Source: Ferrimonas pelagia (GTDB lineage: Bacteria > Pseudomonadota > Gammaproteobacteria > Enterobacterales > Shewanellaceae). From it: DNA of 64,000 bases. The position numbers and the translations under genes are program-made. Where the stretch lies: assembly GCF_039543565.1 (NCBI RefSeq), contig NZ_BAABJZ010000006.1, positions 62,001 through 126,000 on the forward strand, written 5' to 3'. Under the pieces are notes generated by a model, which did not search any database, was not told where the DNA came from, and was given only the letters and a program-made list of their open reading frames with translations. Shown piece after piece: positions 15,362-24,800 of the stretch. Within the stretch, counting starts at the first letter, position 1. Every line of letters begins with the position of its first letter.

Positions 15362-17077
15362 TTACTGATTCAGCTGTGCTTGAATAAATTCAATCACGCT
15401 GTCAGTGGCCACATCCTGCTTTTCTCCGGTGTGGCGCGACTTATATTCCAGGTTGCCGGCGTCAATGCCGCGCTCACCGATGACGATGGTGTGCGGGATC
15501 CCGATCAGCTCGTGATCGGCAAACATCACGCCTGGGCGCTCTTTGCGGTCGTCGAACAACACCTCAATGCCTTTCGCGGTCAGCTCGGCGTACAGCTTTT
15601 CAGCCAACTCGGCAACCCGATGGGATTTGTGCATGTTCATCGGAATGATGGAGACCTGGAACGGGGCGATAGACTCCGGCCAGATGATCCCGCGTGCGTC
15701 GTGGTTCTGCTCAATGGCAGCGGCCACCAGGCGGGAAACCCCAATGCCATAACAGCCCATGATCAGCGGTGCCGCTTTGCCCTGCTCGTTCAGAACGGTG
15801 GCGTTCATGGACTCGGAGTATTTGGTGCCCAGCTGGAAGATGTGACCCACTTCGATGCCGCGGGCGATCTCTAATGTGCCTTGGCCGCATGGGCTGACAT
15901 CACCGGCGATCACGTTACGCAGATCGGCCACTTCTGGCAGGGCGACGTCGCGCTCCCAGTTGATGCCAAAGTGGTGCTTGCCATCGATGTTGGCGCCGGC
16001 GCCGAAATCATTCAGGGTTTCGACAGAGCGATCGATGATCAGTGGCAGCTTGAGCTCAACCGGACCCAGTGAGCCAGGGCCTGCGCCGATGGCTGCGCGG
16101 ATCGCTTCTTCGCTGGCAAACTGCAGCGGCTTGGCCACCTGTGGCAGGTTTTCCGCTTTGACTTCGTTGAGCTCGTGATCGCCACGTACCATCAATGCGA
16201 TCAGCTCAGACTCTTGATCTTCCGCGGCATGGACGATCAGGGTTTTCACGGTTTGCTCAATGGCGATGCCGTGTTGCTCAACCAGCTCGTCGATGGTTTT
16301 GGCATTCGGGGTATCCACCAGGGTCATGGCCTGAGTCGGCTCACCCCGTTGGCCAAGCGCAGCGGCTTCGGCTTTTTCGATATTGGCGGCGTAGTCGCTT
16401 TCGGTGCTGTAGGCGATGGCGTCTTCGCCACTTTGTGCCAGGACCTGGAATTCGTGGCTGTGGCTGCCGCCGATGGCACCGGTGTCGGCCAGAACCGGAC
16501 GGTAGGCCAGGCCGATGCGCTCAATGATGCGACAGTAAGCGGCGTACATGGACTGATAGGTGGTGTCCATGGTGGCCTGATCCAGGTGGAAGGAGTACGC
16601 GTCCTTCATGGTGAATTCGCGGGCGCGCATTACGCCAAAGCGTGGGCGGCGCTCATCGCGGAACTTGGTCTGGATCTGGTAGAGGTTGATCGGCAACTGC
16701 TTGTAGGATTTGATCTCGTCACGGACGATATCCGTGATCACCTCTTCGTGGGTTGGACCCAGCACGAAATCACGCTGATGACGATCCTTCAGGCGCAGCA
16801 TTTCGGCACCCATGTCGTCCCAACGACCGGTCTCTTGCCACAGATCGGCTGGCTGAACCACCGGCATCAAGGTCTCTACAGCACCGGCGCGGTTCATCTC
16901 TTCGCGCACAATGTTTTCCACCTTACGCAGGACGCGCAGGCCATTGGGTAACCAAGAGTAGAGGCCGGAGGCCAGTTTGCGGATCATCCCGGCGCGGAGC
17001 ATCAGCTGATGGCTGGCGATCTCGGCGTCGGATGGCGTCTCCTTCAATGTGGAGATCAGAGTTTGGCTGGTACGCAT
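15362..17077 (-). CDS. proS: Prolyl-tRNA synthetase
   Basis: A 571-residue class II aminoacyl-tRNA synthetase that charges tRNA-Pro in the cytosol. The N-terminal catalytic part has motif 1 (LPNGLRVLRKVENIVREEMN), motif 2 around FRDERRPRFGVMRAREFTMKD, and motif 3 near CYGIGVSRLVAAAIEQ. Residues about 225-400 hold the YbaK-like insertion domain of bacterial-type ProRS, which edits Ala-tRNA-Pro (GDHELNEVKAENL). The C-terminal anticodon-binding domain ends in VIEFIQAQLNQ. Length matches the E. coli enzyme. proS, trmO and rcsF are neighbours in enterobacteria too; here two unrelated genes lie between proS and trmO. Confidence 0.97.
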   Translation of the reverse strand: MRTSQTLISTLKETPSDAEIASHQLMLRAGMIRKLASGLYSWLPNGLRVLRKVENIVREEMNRAGAVETLMPVVQPADLWQETGRWDDMGAEMLRLKDRHQRDFVLGPTHEEVITDIVRDEIKSYKQLPINLYQIQTKFRDERRPRFGVMRAREFTMKDAYSFHLDQATMDTTYQSMYAAYCRIIERIGLAYRPVLADTGAIGGSHSHEFQVLAQSGEDAIAYSTESDYAANIEKAEAAALGQRGEPTQAMTLVDTPNAKTIDELVEQHGIAIEQTVKTLIVHAAEDQESELIALMVRGDHELNEVKAENLPQVAKPLQFASEEAIRAAIGAGPGSLGPVELKLPLIIDRSVETLNDFGAGANIDGKHHFGINWERDVALPEVADLRNVIAGDVSPCGQGTLEIARGIEVGHIFQLGTKYSESMNATVLNEQGKAAPLIMGCYGIGVSRLVAAAIEQNHDARGIIWPESIAPFQVSIIPMNMHKSHRVAELAEKLYAELTAKGIEVLFDDRKERPGVMFADHELIGIPHTIVIGERGIDAGNLEYKSRHTGEKQDVATDSVIEFIQAQLNQ

Positions 17078-17250
17078 GTGCGGTCATTCACCTAGGAAAA
17101 AATCAGCCGTCTATTTTATCAGTCCGGCGCCACAAGTCTACGTCATCAACGAGCTTGGGGGGCGGAATTTCGTTATAACGAAAGAGTTGGCGCTAAGCGT
17201 TGGAATTGCCTAGGATCTGGGTACATAGGGACCCCGCAAGCAAGGATGCA

Positions 17251-18840
17251 ATGCAACGTCTGCTGGTTTTTCTCTTCTCCGTTATTGCTGGCTGTGCTCT
17301 CTTTTTGTCTTTGGCACACCGTTTATATCAGCAAGACCGGCAAGTGCTGGAGGATGAGCTGCGCCACAATGTCGAGATCCAAGCGGACGTGGTCCGTTGG
17401 CGGATCCGAAGTTCGTTTGACACTCTGCATCAGCTATCTGTGCTGTTTTTAGGTTCGGAATCGGTTAGCCGGGATGAGTTTGCTGCGGCGTCCGAGGGGA
17501 TCCTAGCGCGAAATCGTGAGATTAAGGCGTTGGAGTGGGTGCCGAAGATCGCCCATGCACAGCGCGAGCAGATGGAGCGGGACTGGCATGATCGCCAGCC
17601 GGGCTTTACCTTTACCGAGCGCCACAGTGGCGGGATGATCACTGCCCGCCCTCGCAGTTGGTATTATCCGGTTTACTTTGTCGAACCCATGGTGACCAAC
17701 GAAAAGGCGTTTGGGTTTGATCTGGGCTCCGAGCCGAGTCGATTTGCCTCATTAACTCGTGCCCGTGACAGTGGCGAGATGGTCGCGAGTCCGCCGATAG
17801 CGCTGGTTCAGGATAAAGAGCCGCAGAAAGCGGTGTTGGTGTTGCTGCCGATCTACCGTCAACTACCCAATACACTGAAGCGTCGCCAGGAATTCTTGCA
17901 AGGCTTCGTTACCGGGGTTTTCCGTATTGAAGATATGCTCCGCTCCGGCTTTTTCAGTCGCGAGCAGAGCCTGATCGATTATCAGTTGATCGATGATTCC
18001 GGCAATGTTGATGTGTTGATGACGGTGGGAGAGTTTTCCGATGAGATGGCGTCTCATGCGGTCAATATCATGATCGACAATGTCGGGGGGCGGCATTGGC
18101 GCTTACAGGCGCGGCCACAGCGGCATTACTACACCCAGCAGATGAGTTACCTGCCGTTCTTCCTTGGCGCGGGCGGATGTCTCGCGACGTTATTGATCGC
18201 TTTTTCCGTGTTTCAACTGTTACGACGCAATCAAGCCATTGCGCGTTTGGTGCAGGAGCGTACCGAAGAGTTGGATGTTGCCAATCAAAAGCTGGTGCGG
18301 CTGTCGTTGACCGATGGTTTGACGGAGGTGGCCAATCGTCGTCAATTTGATCTCTGGTTGGAGCAGGAATGGAAAGCAGGGGCCCGCTCGGGCAAACCCT
18401 TGTGTTTGATGCTGCTCGATGTGGATCACTTCAAGGCGTACAACGACAACTATGGCCACCGGGCGGGGGATCAGACCTTGCGCAACATTGCTAAAGCCTT
18501 GCATAAGAGGCTGAATCGGCCCCGAGATATGTTGGCGCGATATGGCGGTGAGGAGTTCGCTGTTATCCTGCCCGAATCCAGTGAGAACCCCGCCGTGTTA
18601 GGCCGAGGGTTGTGTGAGGCGGTGATGGCCGAGCAGATCAAGCATGAATTTGGCGGCGACGTGGGTGTGGTGACGGTCAGTATTGGCGTGGCCACGCTGG
18701 TACCTGGGGGCAAGGGGGAAGCCAAACATCTGGTGGAGCTGGCGGATCAGGCGCTGTATCGAGCCAAAGCCGACGGTCGCAACCAGGTGGTATGTTACGG
18801 CGGGCGCCCTGCGATCCAGCCGCTGGATCAGCCCGCCTGA
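17251..18840 (+). CDS. CHASE-GGDEF diguanylate cyclase with intact I-site
   Basis: A 529-residue sensory diguanylate cyclase. I start at ATG 17251 (AAGGA four bases upstream), which puts a transmembrane helix at residues 3-23; an in-frame TTG at 17200 would add 17 polar residues. Residues about 45-290 form a periplasmic CHASE domain (NREIKALEWVPKI, FTERHSGG, YPVYFVEP), followed by a second transmembrane helix near 300-323 and a coiled linker. The GGDEF domain has DVDHFKAYNDNYGHRAGD and RYGGEEF (GGEEF at 432-436). The product-inhibition motif RPRD is intact, in contrast to the other cyclase in the window. It is a stand-alone gene reading away from proS. Confidence 0.92.
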   Translation: MQRLLVFLFSVIAGCALFLSLAHRLYQQDRQVLEDELRHNVEIQADVVRWRIRSSFDTLHQLSVLFLGSESVSRDEFAAASEGILARNREIKALEWVPKIAHAQREQMERDWHDRQPGFTFTERHSGGMITARPRSWYYPVYFVEPMVTNEKAFGFDLGSEPSRFASLTRARDSGEMVASPPIALVQDKEPQKAVLVLLPIYRQLPNTLKRRQEFLQGFVTGVFRIEDMLRSGFFSREQSLIDYQLIDDSGNVDVLMTVGEFSDEMASHAVNIMIDNVGGRHWRLQARPQRHYYTQQMSYLPFFLGAGGCLATLLIAFSVFQLLRRNQAIARLVQERTEELDVANQKLVRLSLTDGLTEVANRRQFDLWLEQEWKAGARSGKPLCLMLLDVDHFKAYNDNYGHRAGDQTLRNIAKALHKRLNRPRDMLARYGGEEFAVILPESSENPAVLGRGLCEAVMAEQIKHEFGGDVGVVTVSIGVATLVPGGKGEAKHLVELADQALYRAKADGRNQVVCYGGRPAIQPLDQPA

Positions 18841-18856
18841 GCTGGCGCAGAAACGG

Positions 18857-19480
18857 CTAAGGCGTGCGTCGATCCCCGATCACCCGGGCTGGGTTGCCGG
18901 CGATCTTGGCATAGGGTGGGACGTCTTTGGTGACGACGGCACCCATGCCGATCACCGCATGATCGCCGATGGTCACGCCATCGACGATCCCGACCCGGGC
19001 TCCGATCCAGACATCTTTGCCTATGACGATCCCTTTCGAGCTGACGCCTTGCTGATACACCGGTTGATCCAGTGCCATGCCGTGATTGAAGGCGTAGATC
19101 GACACGCCGTGGGCGATGCGGGTTTGATCACCGATCCGGATCCCGGCCCGACCACCATCCAGGCTGCAGCCGTGGTTGATGCTGACTTCGTTGCCGATCT
19201 GGATCGGCCCGTGGAGGAAACTGCCCGCCGCGAACATGCAGCGATCGCCGATCTCAATATCACGTCCGGGCTCAGCAAACAGCGCCAGATCCGGCGCGAT
19301 AAAGCAGTGCTGGCCAAAGCGAACGGTTTCCACCTCGCTTACTGCCTGCTGCAGCGCTTGCTGCCATGGCTCTGCCCAACTCAGGTGCTTGGGCTTGAGT
19401 CGATAGTAGAGGCCGGGCATCCAGGCCAGTCGGCGCTTGTGCTGTTCGCGTAACCGCTCGCTGCGTTCCGGCGTACTCAT
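18857..19480 (-). CDS. Hexapeptide-repeat acyltransferase
   Basis: A 207-residue left-handed beta-helix acyltransferase of the maltose/galactoside O-acetyltransferase type. From about residue 70 on it has repeated [LIV]-G-x4 hexads (IEIGDRCMFAAGS, IQIGNEVSINHGC, IRIGDQTRIAHGV, IVIGKDVWIGARV, VTIGDHAVIGMGA) and ends with the family signature AVVTKDVPPYAKIAGNPAR. Catalytic His is probably in YAFNHG. The acceptor is unknown. It overlaps trmO by four bases (ATGA), so it is the last gene of the rcsF-trmO operon; a link to a surface polysaccharide would fit but is not shown. Confidence 0.9.
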   Translation of the reverse strand: MSTPERSERLREQHKRRLAWMPGLYYRLKPKHLSWAEPWQQALQQAVSEVETVRFGQHCFIAPDLALFAEPGRDIEIGDRCMFAAGSFLHGPIQIGNEVSINHGCSLDGGRAGIRIGDQTRIAHGVSIYAFNHGMALDQPVYQQGVSSKGIVIGKDVWIGARVGIVDGVTIGDHAVIGMGAVVTKDVPPYAKIAGNPARVIGDRRTP

Positions 19481-20184
19481 AGCGCCACCACATCCGTGAC
19501 ACAGTTACAGCCTTGGCGTACCTGCCAGCGCAGATCGCGATCGTGCAGGCGGACGCCATACTCGCGCGCTTCATCCGGCTCTGCGTTCGCCTGGTAGGCG
19601 GGGCGGGGATCCTGCGCGAGCACCTGCTCGGCCAATTGAGTAAAGCCCGGGTGGGCTTGCTCCGCCGCCGCCATGGCGGCGAGCGCTTGCGGCAGGATCT
19701 GCATCGGCATCGGGGTGGGGGCTTCGCTGGCATAGCCACCGGCCGCTTCGGGCACCGCATCTGAGTAGGGGATATAGGGCTTGATGTCGTAGATGGGGGT
19801 GCCATCGAGCAGATCCAGCCCGGCGATCTCAACAAAATGCAGTTTGCCCTGTTGGCCGATGCGGTGCAGTTTGACCACGGACATGCCCAGGCCATTGGGG
19901 CGAAAGGTGGCGCGGCTGGCGAATACGCCGATCCGTGCGTTGCCGCCCAGGCGGGGCGGGCGCACCATCGGCTTCCAGCCCTGTGCCAGATTTTGATGGA
20001 AGCTGAAGATCAGCCACAGGTGAGAAAACTGCTCCAGACCGCGTAGGCACTCGGCGCGGTTGCAGTCGCCCTGCAGCTCTAGGCGGCCAATGGCGGCGGG
20101 CACCAGATTGGGCTGGCGTGGAATGGCAAACTTCTCTTTGTAGGGTGAGCGGCACAGCGCGATCGGCTCGAGAGAATGGCTCAT
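19477..20184 (-). CDS. trmO: tRNA t6A37 N6-methyltransferase TrmO
   Basis: A 235-residue SAM-dependent enzyme of the TsaA/YaeB family, which methylates N6-threonylcarbamoyladenosine 37 in tRNA-Thr. Start ATG 20184 overlaps the rcsF stop (ATGA) and has GGAG eight bases before it; the longer frame is not needed. Family blocks are CRSPYKEKFAIPRQP at the N-terminus, FSHLWLIFSFH, RATFRPNGLGMSVVKL and the catalytic-region IYDIKPYIPYSD; the C-terminal dimerisation part includes DPRPAYQ. The arrangement rcsF-trmO next to proS is the same as in enterobacteria. Confidence 0.95.
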   Translation of the reverse strand: MSHSLEPIALCRSPYKEKFAIPRQPNLVPAAIGRLELQGDCNRAECLRGLEQFSHLWLIFSFHQNLAQGWKPMVRPPRLGGNARIGVFASRATFRPNGLGMSVVKLHRIGQQGKLHFVEIAGLDLLDGTPIYDIKPYIPYSDAVPEAAGGYASEAPTPMPMQILPQALAAMAAAEQAHPGFTQLAEQVLAQDPRPAYQANAEPDEAREYGVRLHDRDLRWQVRQGCNCVTDVVAL

Positions 20185-20543
20185 TGGGGCAGCTCCAGCG
20201 CCTCGCCGTAACACACCATGCTGGCCAGACAGCCGTTGTCACCGGGCTCCAGCTCGGTACACAGTTGGAGCTGTACCGCATTGGCGCCGAGGGCGGCGGC
20301 TTGTTTGCGCAGATCGGTGCGGGCTTCAGCTGGGGTCGGGATCGGATATTGCGGCCCGCTCTGGCAGCTTTGCCCCTCCACCAAGCCTAAGCGTTTGGCC
20401 TGAGGGGGGATGGTATCGAGTAGCTTGACTTGGCCGGCGGCAAAATAGTCGTCGAAATTGTCTTTATCCAGGTTACTGGAAAAACTGAGATCGGTGCTGC
20501 AGCCGGCGAGCAACAGCAGGGAGAGGGCAGGGATCAGGCGCAT
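20181..20543 (-). CDS. rcsF: RcsF-like outer-membrane lipoprotein
   Basis: A 120-residue lipoprotein with lipobox LAGC (Cys15). ATG 20543 is chosen because GGAG sits five bases upstream and the signal peptide starts at once. The mature part has four further cysteines (GQSCQSG, LQLCTEL, DNGCLASMVCYGE), the set that forms RcsF's nested disulfides, and the family block DLRKQAAALGANAV. In enterobacteria RcsF signals envelope stress to the Rcs phosphorelay. No RcsB/C/D gene is in the window, so its partner here is unknown. It heads the rcsF-trmO-acyltransferase operon. Confidence 0.88.
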   Translation of the reverse strand: MRLIPALSLLLLAGCSTDLSFSSNLDKDNFDDYFAAGQVKLLDTIPPQAKRLGLVEGQSCQSGPQYPIPTPAEARTDLRKQAAALGANAVQLQLCTELEPGDNGCLASMVCYGEALELPQ

Positions 20544-20551
20544 GGGGCTCC

Positions 20552-20576
20552 ATCGGGCTATCACAAATAGCCCGAT
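20552..20576 (-). promoter_or_regulatory. Hairpin just upstream of the rcsF ribosome site
   Basis: A perfect 10-bp inverted repeat (ATCGGGCTAT / ATAGCCCGAT) with a five-base loop lies 18 bases after the amidohydrolase stop and ends directly before the rcsF GGAG. It has no U run, so it may be a weak terminator of the upstream operon, a processing/stability element or a modulator of rcsF translation. Confidence 0.5.
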
Positions 20577-20594
20577 TGTATCAGCCTTTCCCGG

Positions 20595-21866
20595 TTACCG
20601 CTGCCGCTGCTGGTACTTACGGTAAAGCCGACTGTGGCGGTTATCCAAGTCAACCGGTTGGCCAGCCAGCCACATCCGATGGACGCCTGCGGTGCTCATG
20701 TCCAGCAGATCGCCTCGACTGCTCACCAGGCTAGCGACCGCACCGGGTTTGATCTCACCCAGTTCCTGCAGACCAAGCAGTTGGGCTGGTCGTTGGGTGA
20801 TGGCCGCGAGCGCGATCTCTTTGGGCAGGCCATAGGCTACGGCTTGACCGGCCGCGAAGGCCAGGCTGCGACTGTCCCAGCTGCCGGGCCAGGCGAGGGC
20901 AAAGGGGATCCCCGCTTGATGCAACAAGCTGGGGATCTGATAAGGCAGATCGTAGGGTTCGTCCGCCCGTTTGGGCAGGCCGGTGGCGTGGGTGTAGATC
21001 ACCGGTACTTGCGCCTGTTGCAGCTGATGCTGCAGTTGATAGGCGTCGTAGCCGCCGATCAGGATCAGCTTGAGCTGGTGTTGCTGCGCCAGTGACAGGG
21101 CATGCAGGATCTGGCGTTTGTCGTCGGCGTGGACCATTAAGGGCACCTTGCCACGCAGTACCGGCAACATGGCATGCCAGCGGGTGTCTTGCACTGGGGA
21201 GCGGCCGGCTTCGAGCGCAAGGCGATAGCGCTGGGCATCGTCGAAGGCTTTGAGCAGTCGTTGGTGCTGTTGGTGGTAATGCGCCATGGCGTGACGGTGC
21301 TGTTTGGGATCGCGTTGATCGGCGCTGATGGTTGGCCAGTAGAGGTGAAGGCCGCTATCGGCTTGGATCAGGCGATCCCGCAGGTTCCAGCCGCTGAGAC
21401 TGATCAGGGCAGAGTGTCCGGCCAACAGCACGCCTTGGGGGGTGGTCTGGATATAGCCGATCCCGTTGGCTCGCAATGTGGGTAGGATCGCCGAGTCCGG
21501 ATTGAAGGCTGTACTGGCTTTGAGCTGAGGGTTCAGCGGCCCCACTTCGTGGCTGTCCACGGTACTGCGTACCATGCCTATCTCTTTCAGTCCGGCCTGG
21601 ACACTGAGGGCGATCAGCGCGGGGTAGAGGTGCTGCCCGGTCAGATCGATGATCTGGCTGTGTGGCGGTGCCTCCAACTTGCGTCCGAGTGCGACGATCC
21701 GCTCCCCTTTTATCAACACATCGGTGTGCGGCAGCGTCTGTTGACCGGTGTGGACGGTGGCGCCGCGGAGCAGGGTTGTGGCCACATTCTGAGATGGCGG
21801 TTCGGAAGCCTGGGCGGCGACAGTGGCACCGAGCCAGAGCGATACAACAAGCAGTCGAGCAAGCAT
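20595..21866 (-). CDS. Secreted amidohydrolase-like protein, metal motif degenerate
   Basis: A 423-residue exported protein of the amidohydrolase superfamily. ATG 21866 has AAGGAG eight bases upstream and starts a signal peptide ending VAAQA. The N-terminal beta-sandwich (LLRGATVHTGQQTLPHTDVLIKGERIVALG split over residues 30-65) and the C-terminal rim with LGLQELGEIKPGAVASLV are typical. However, the HxH metal motif that should follow the first strand reads LYPALIALSVQAG, with no histidine. The barrel still contains MVHADDKRQI and LILIGGYDAY. It may be a non-catalytic partner of the larger amidohydrolase, whose gene lies ten bases upstream in the same operon. Confidence 0.85.
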   Translation of the reverse strand: MLARLLVVSLWLGATVAAQASEPPSQNVATTLLRGATVHTGQQTLPHTDVLIKGERIVALGRKLEAPPHSQIIDLTGQHLYPALIALSVQAGLKEIGMVRSTVDSHEVGPLNPQLKASTAFNPDSAILPTLRANGIGYIQTTPQGVLLAGHSALISLSGWNLRDRLIQADSGLHLYWPTISADQRDPKQHRHAMAHYHQQHQRLLKAFDDAQRYRLALEAGRSPVQDTRWHAMLPVLRGKVPLMVHADDKRQILHALSLAQQHQLKLILIGGYDAYQLQHQLQQAQVPVIYTHATGLPKRADEPYDLPYQIPSLLHQAGIPFALAWPGSWDSRSLAFAAGQAVAYGLPKEIALAAITQRPAQLLGLQELGEIKPGAVASLVSSRGDLLDMSTAGVHRMWLAGQPVDLDNRHSRLYRKYQQRQR

Positions 21867-21876
21867 AGGTGTCTCC

Positions 21877-24800
21877 TTAATGCACATGATGGCTGTGTTG
21901 GCCGAGGGTGTCGCAATGCCAGCCGGGGGTGGGCTCGGGCGTCAGTATTTGGCCGAACGGATCGGCCTCATCGTCCGCCAGGGCTTTTTGCAGCAGCGCC
22001 TGACGTTCGGCGGCGATGGCATGTCGCTCCAGCCTATCTTGCACGCGGGAGAAGTACGGCTTGCCGTCAACCCAGGTGGTCTCTGCCCGGGCGTAGACCG
22101 ACAGGGGAGAGGCATTCCAAAGCACCAGATCGGCGTGTTTGCCGATCTCAATGGAGCCCACTAGGTGGTCGATCTTCAGCTGTTTGGCGGGGTTAATGGT
22201 GATCATTGCCCAGGCCTGCTCGGCACTCATGTCACAGTACATCATGGATTTTGCCGCTTCTTGGTTGAGTCTGCGGATCAGATCGCGGCTGTCGGAATTG
22301 ATGCTGGTCAGCACCCCTTGCTCTGTCATCAGGCAGGCGTTGTGGGGAATGGCGTCAAAGACCTCAAACTTATAGGCCCACCAGTCGGCAAAGGTGGAAG
22401 CGCTGCTGCCCGCCACGGCCAGCTCAGGCGCCAGCTTGTAGCCCTCGAGGACATGGGTGAAGGTTTGAACGTGAAAGTCCTGCTCTTGAGCCAATTCGAG
22501 CAACGCCAGGATCTCCGACTGCACATAGGAGTGCACATGGATGTGGCGTTGCCCCTCTAAGATCTCCGCGATCGCGTCTAGACGATAATTGGGCCGGGGC
22601 GGAACGGCGTCCCGCTTGGCGCTGCGTCTGAGCTGGGCGTATTGCTGCTGCGCCTGGCGGTACTCTTTGGCCGCGACAAACGCGTCGCGCAGCAGGGCGT
22701 CCACGCCCATGCGGGTTTGCGGGTAGCGCTCGGTGAACTGATCGCCCCAGTTGGATTGCTTGACGTTCTCACCCAGTGCCAGCTTGATGGAGGCAGGCGC
22801 TTGCTGGAACTTGAGTCCCTGAGCGCTCTCGCCCCAGCGCAGCTTGATGGTCTGTGCTTGCCCGCCGATGGGGTTGGCGCTGCCGTGCAGCAGTTGCGCT
22901 GTGGTGACGCCGCCGGCCAGCGCCCGGTAGATATGGATGTCGGTGGGATCAAGTACGTCGCCGATCCGCACCTCTGAAGTGATGTTTTCACTGGCCTCAT
23001 TGACCCCGCCGCGCAGGGCGATATGGGAGTGCTCGTCGACGATCCCGGCGGTCAGGTGCTTGCCGCTGGCATCCAGGGTTTGGAAGCCTTTTGGTGTCTT
23101 AAGCTGTGGGCCGATGGCGAGGATCCGACCGTTTTGGATCAACACGTCGCTGTCGGTTAGTACGCCCGCTTCTGTGGAGGTCCAGACCGTGGCATTGCGG
23201 ATATGCAACGCTTGGCTTAGTGGCGCTTCTGCTCGGCCATAGGCGACGTTAGGCTGAGTCTGGCGACTGAGGTAGTGCACCGGCTCGGGCGGTGCCTCCG
23301 AGGGCGGATCGACGGGTTTCGGCTGTGGCCGGGCGATCACGCTGCGCTGCTGGCCATCAGCGAAGTGGATCTCGCCACTTAGGCCTTGGGCTTGTTGCTG
23401 CAGGTAGAGCTGCGAGATCCCAGGGAAGCCCAGTGGGGTGAGATCGGCCCGAAAGCCTAATCCGAAAGGCGTGAGCTTGAGCTCGGTGAGCGGGATCTGG
23501 CCTTCGCCTTGCTCCAATAGGCCGCTGAGCTTTCCGGCGTCTTGCTCAAAAGTGAGGATCAATTGGTGTTGATCCAGCTCCAGTTCATATTCACCTTGAT
23601 ACGCTTGTTCGGACGGTGAGTGGAGTGGCTGAAATTCACCGCGTAACACCAGCCCATGCAGGCTGCCATTGGTAAACAGATCGCCCTGGCTGATCACCAG
23701 ATCGGCCTGATAACCTTTGGCCAGACGCCCCAGTCGCTGATCCAGACCAAGCATGGCCGCAGGTACGGTTGTCAGCGCCGCCAGCGCGTCGTCGGCCTGC
23801 AGGCCATGACTCATGGCTTTGCGCAATCTGGGCCAAAATTGCTCCGGCTCGATCCCGTGTTGGGTCAGGGCAAAGGGGATCTCGGCTGCCGCTAGGGCGG
23901 CGGCATTTCCTGGGCTGCGTTCCCAGTGGCGCAACTGGCGAACGGAGATATCGGCGTGGTCGAGCGGGTGTTCCAGACTCGGTTTGGCAGCAAACTTTAG
24001 CGGCAATATCCATTGCGCGTCAGAGACTTGATTTAGGTTTTCAAACTCTAAACCGCTGCCAAGCAATATCGGTTCAAGCTCGAATTCACCCAACAGCTGT
24101 TGGGCAATAAAGGGATCTTGCGGATGCTGGCTGGCAAACCAAATGGACTTATCTTTATGGTTTTGTAATGCGAGTAGGCTGGTTTGGGTATTGCCCGTTT
24201 GTTTATGTTGGTGGGTTGAGTACCACTGGCTATCGGCTAAGGTTTGCCGAATGAGGGCAACGGCACCCATTAATGAGTTGGGGTATTCGAGTGGCGAACT
24301 GCCTTTATCAAATGACAACCAGTGGCCACTGTGGGATTGATAAAGTAATTCGTGACTGCTGGCGGTGGCCAATGATGAGACGAAGCCCTGGCCACGGAAT
24401 ATGCCATCCTGGCCGTGGGAGTGGACACTGGTGAAGCCATTTTTTAGCCAATTTTTTGCCGTATCTGGCTCGGCTTTAAAGTGTTCAAACCAATTAATAT
24501 CACTGCGAACGGCTGGATTGGCATGTTGCGCGCCAACGGACTCTATCTCATATATCGGACTTGGAGCATGGCTGTTTTCGCCGAGCGTTACACCGTATTG
24601 GGTATAGCTATCGATAAATCCGGGGTAGATGGTGTAGCCGGATAAGTTGATCTCCTTGGCCGCGGCGGGGATCTGATTATTTTCATCAATACCGAGGATC
24701 CGCTCTCCTTGGAGCAATAAGGTGGCGTCCTCAATAATGGTGCCTGGCTCGATCACCAAGGTGGCATGGGAGAGTGCGGTTAAAGCCGGTGTCTTGTCGC

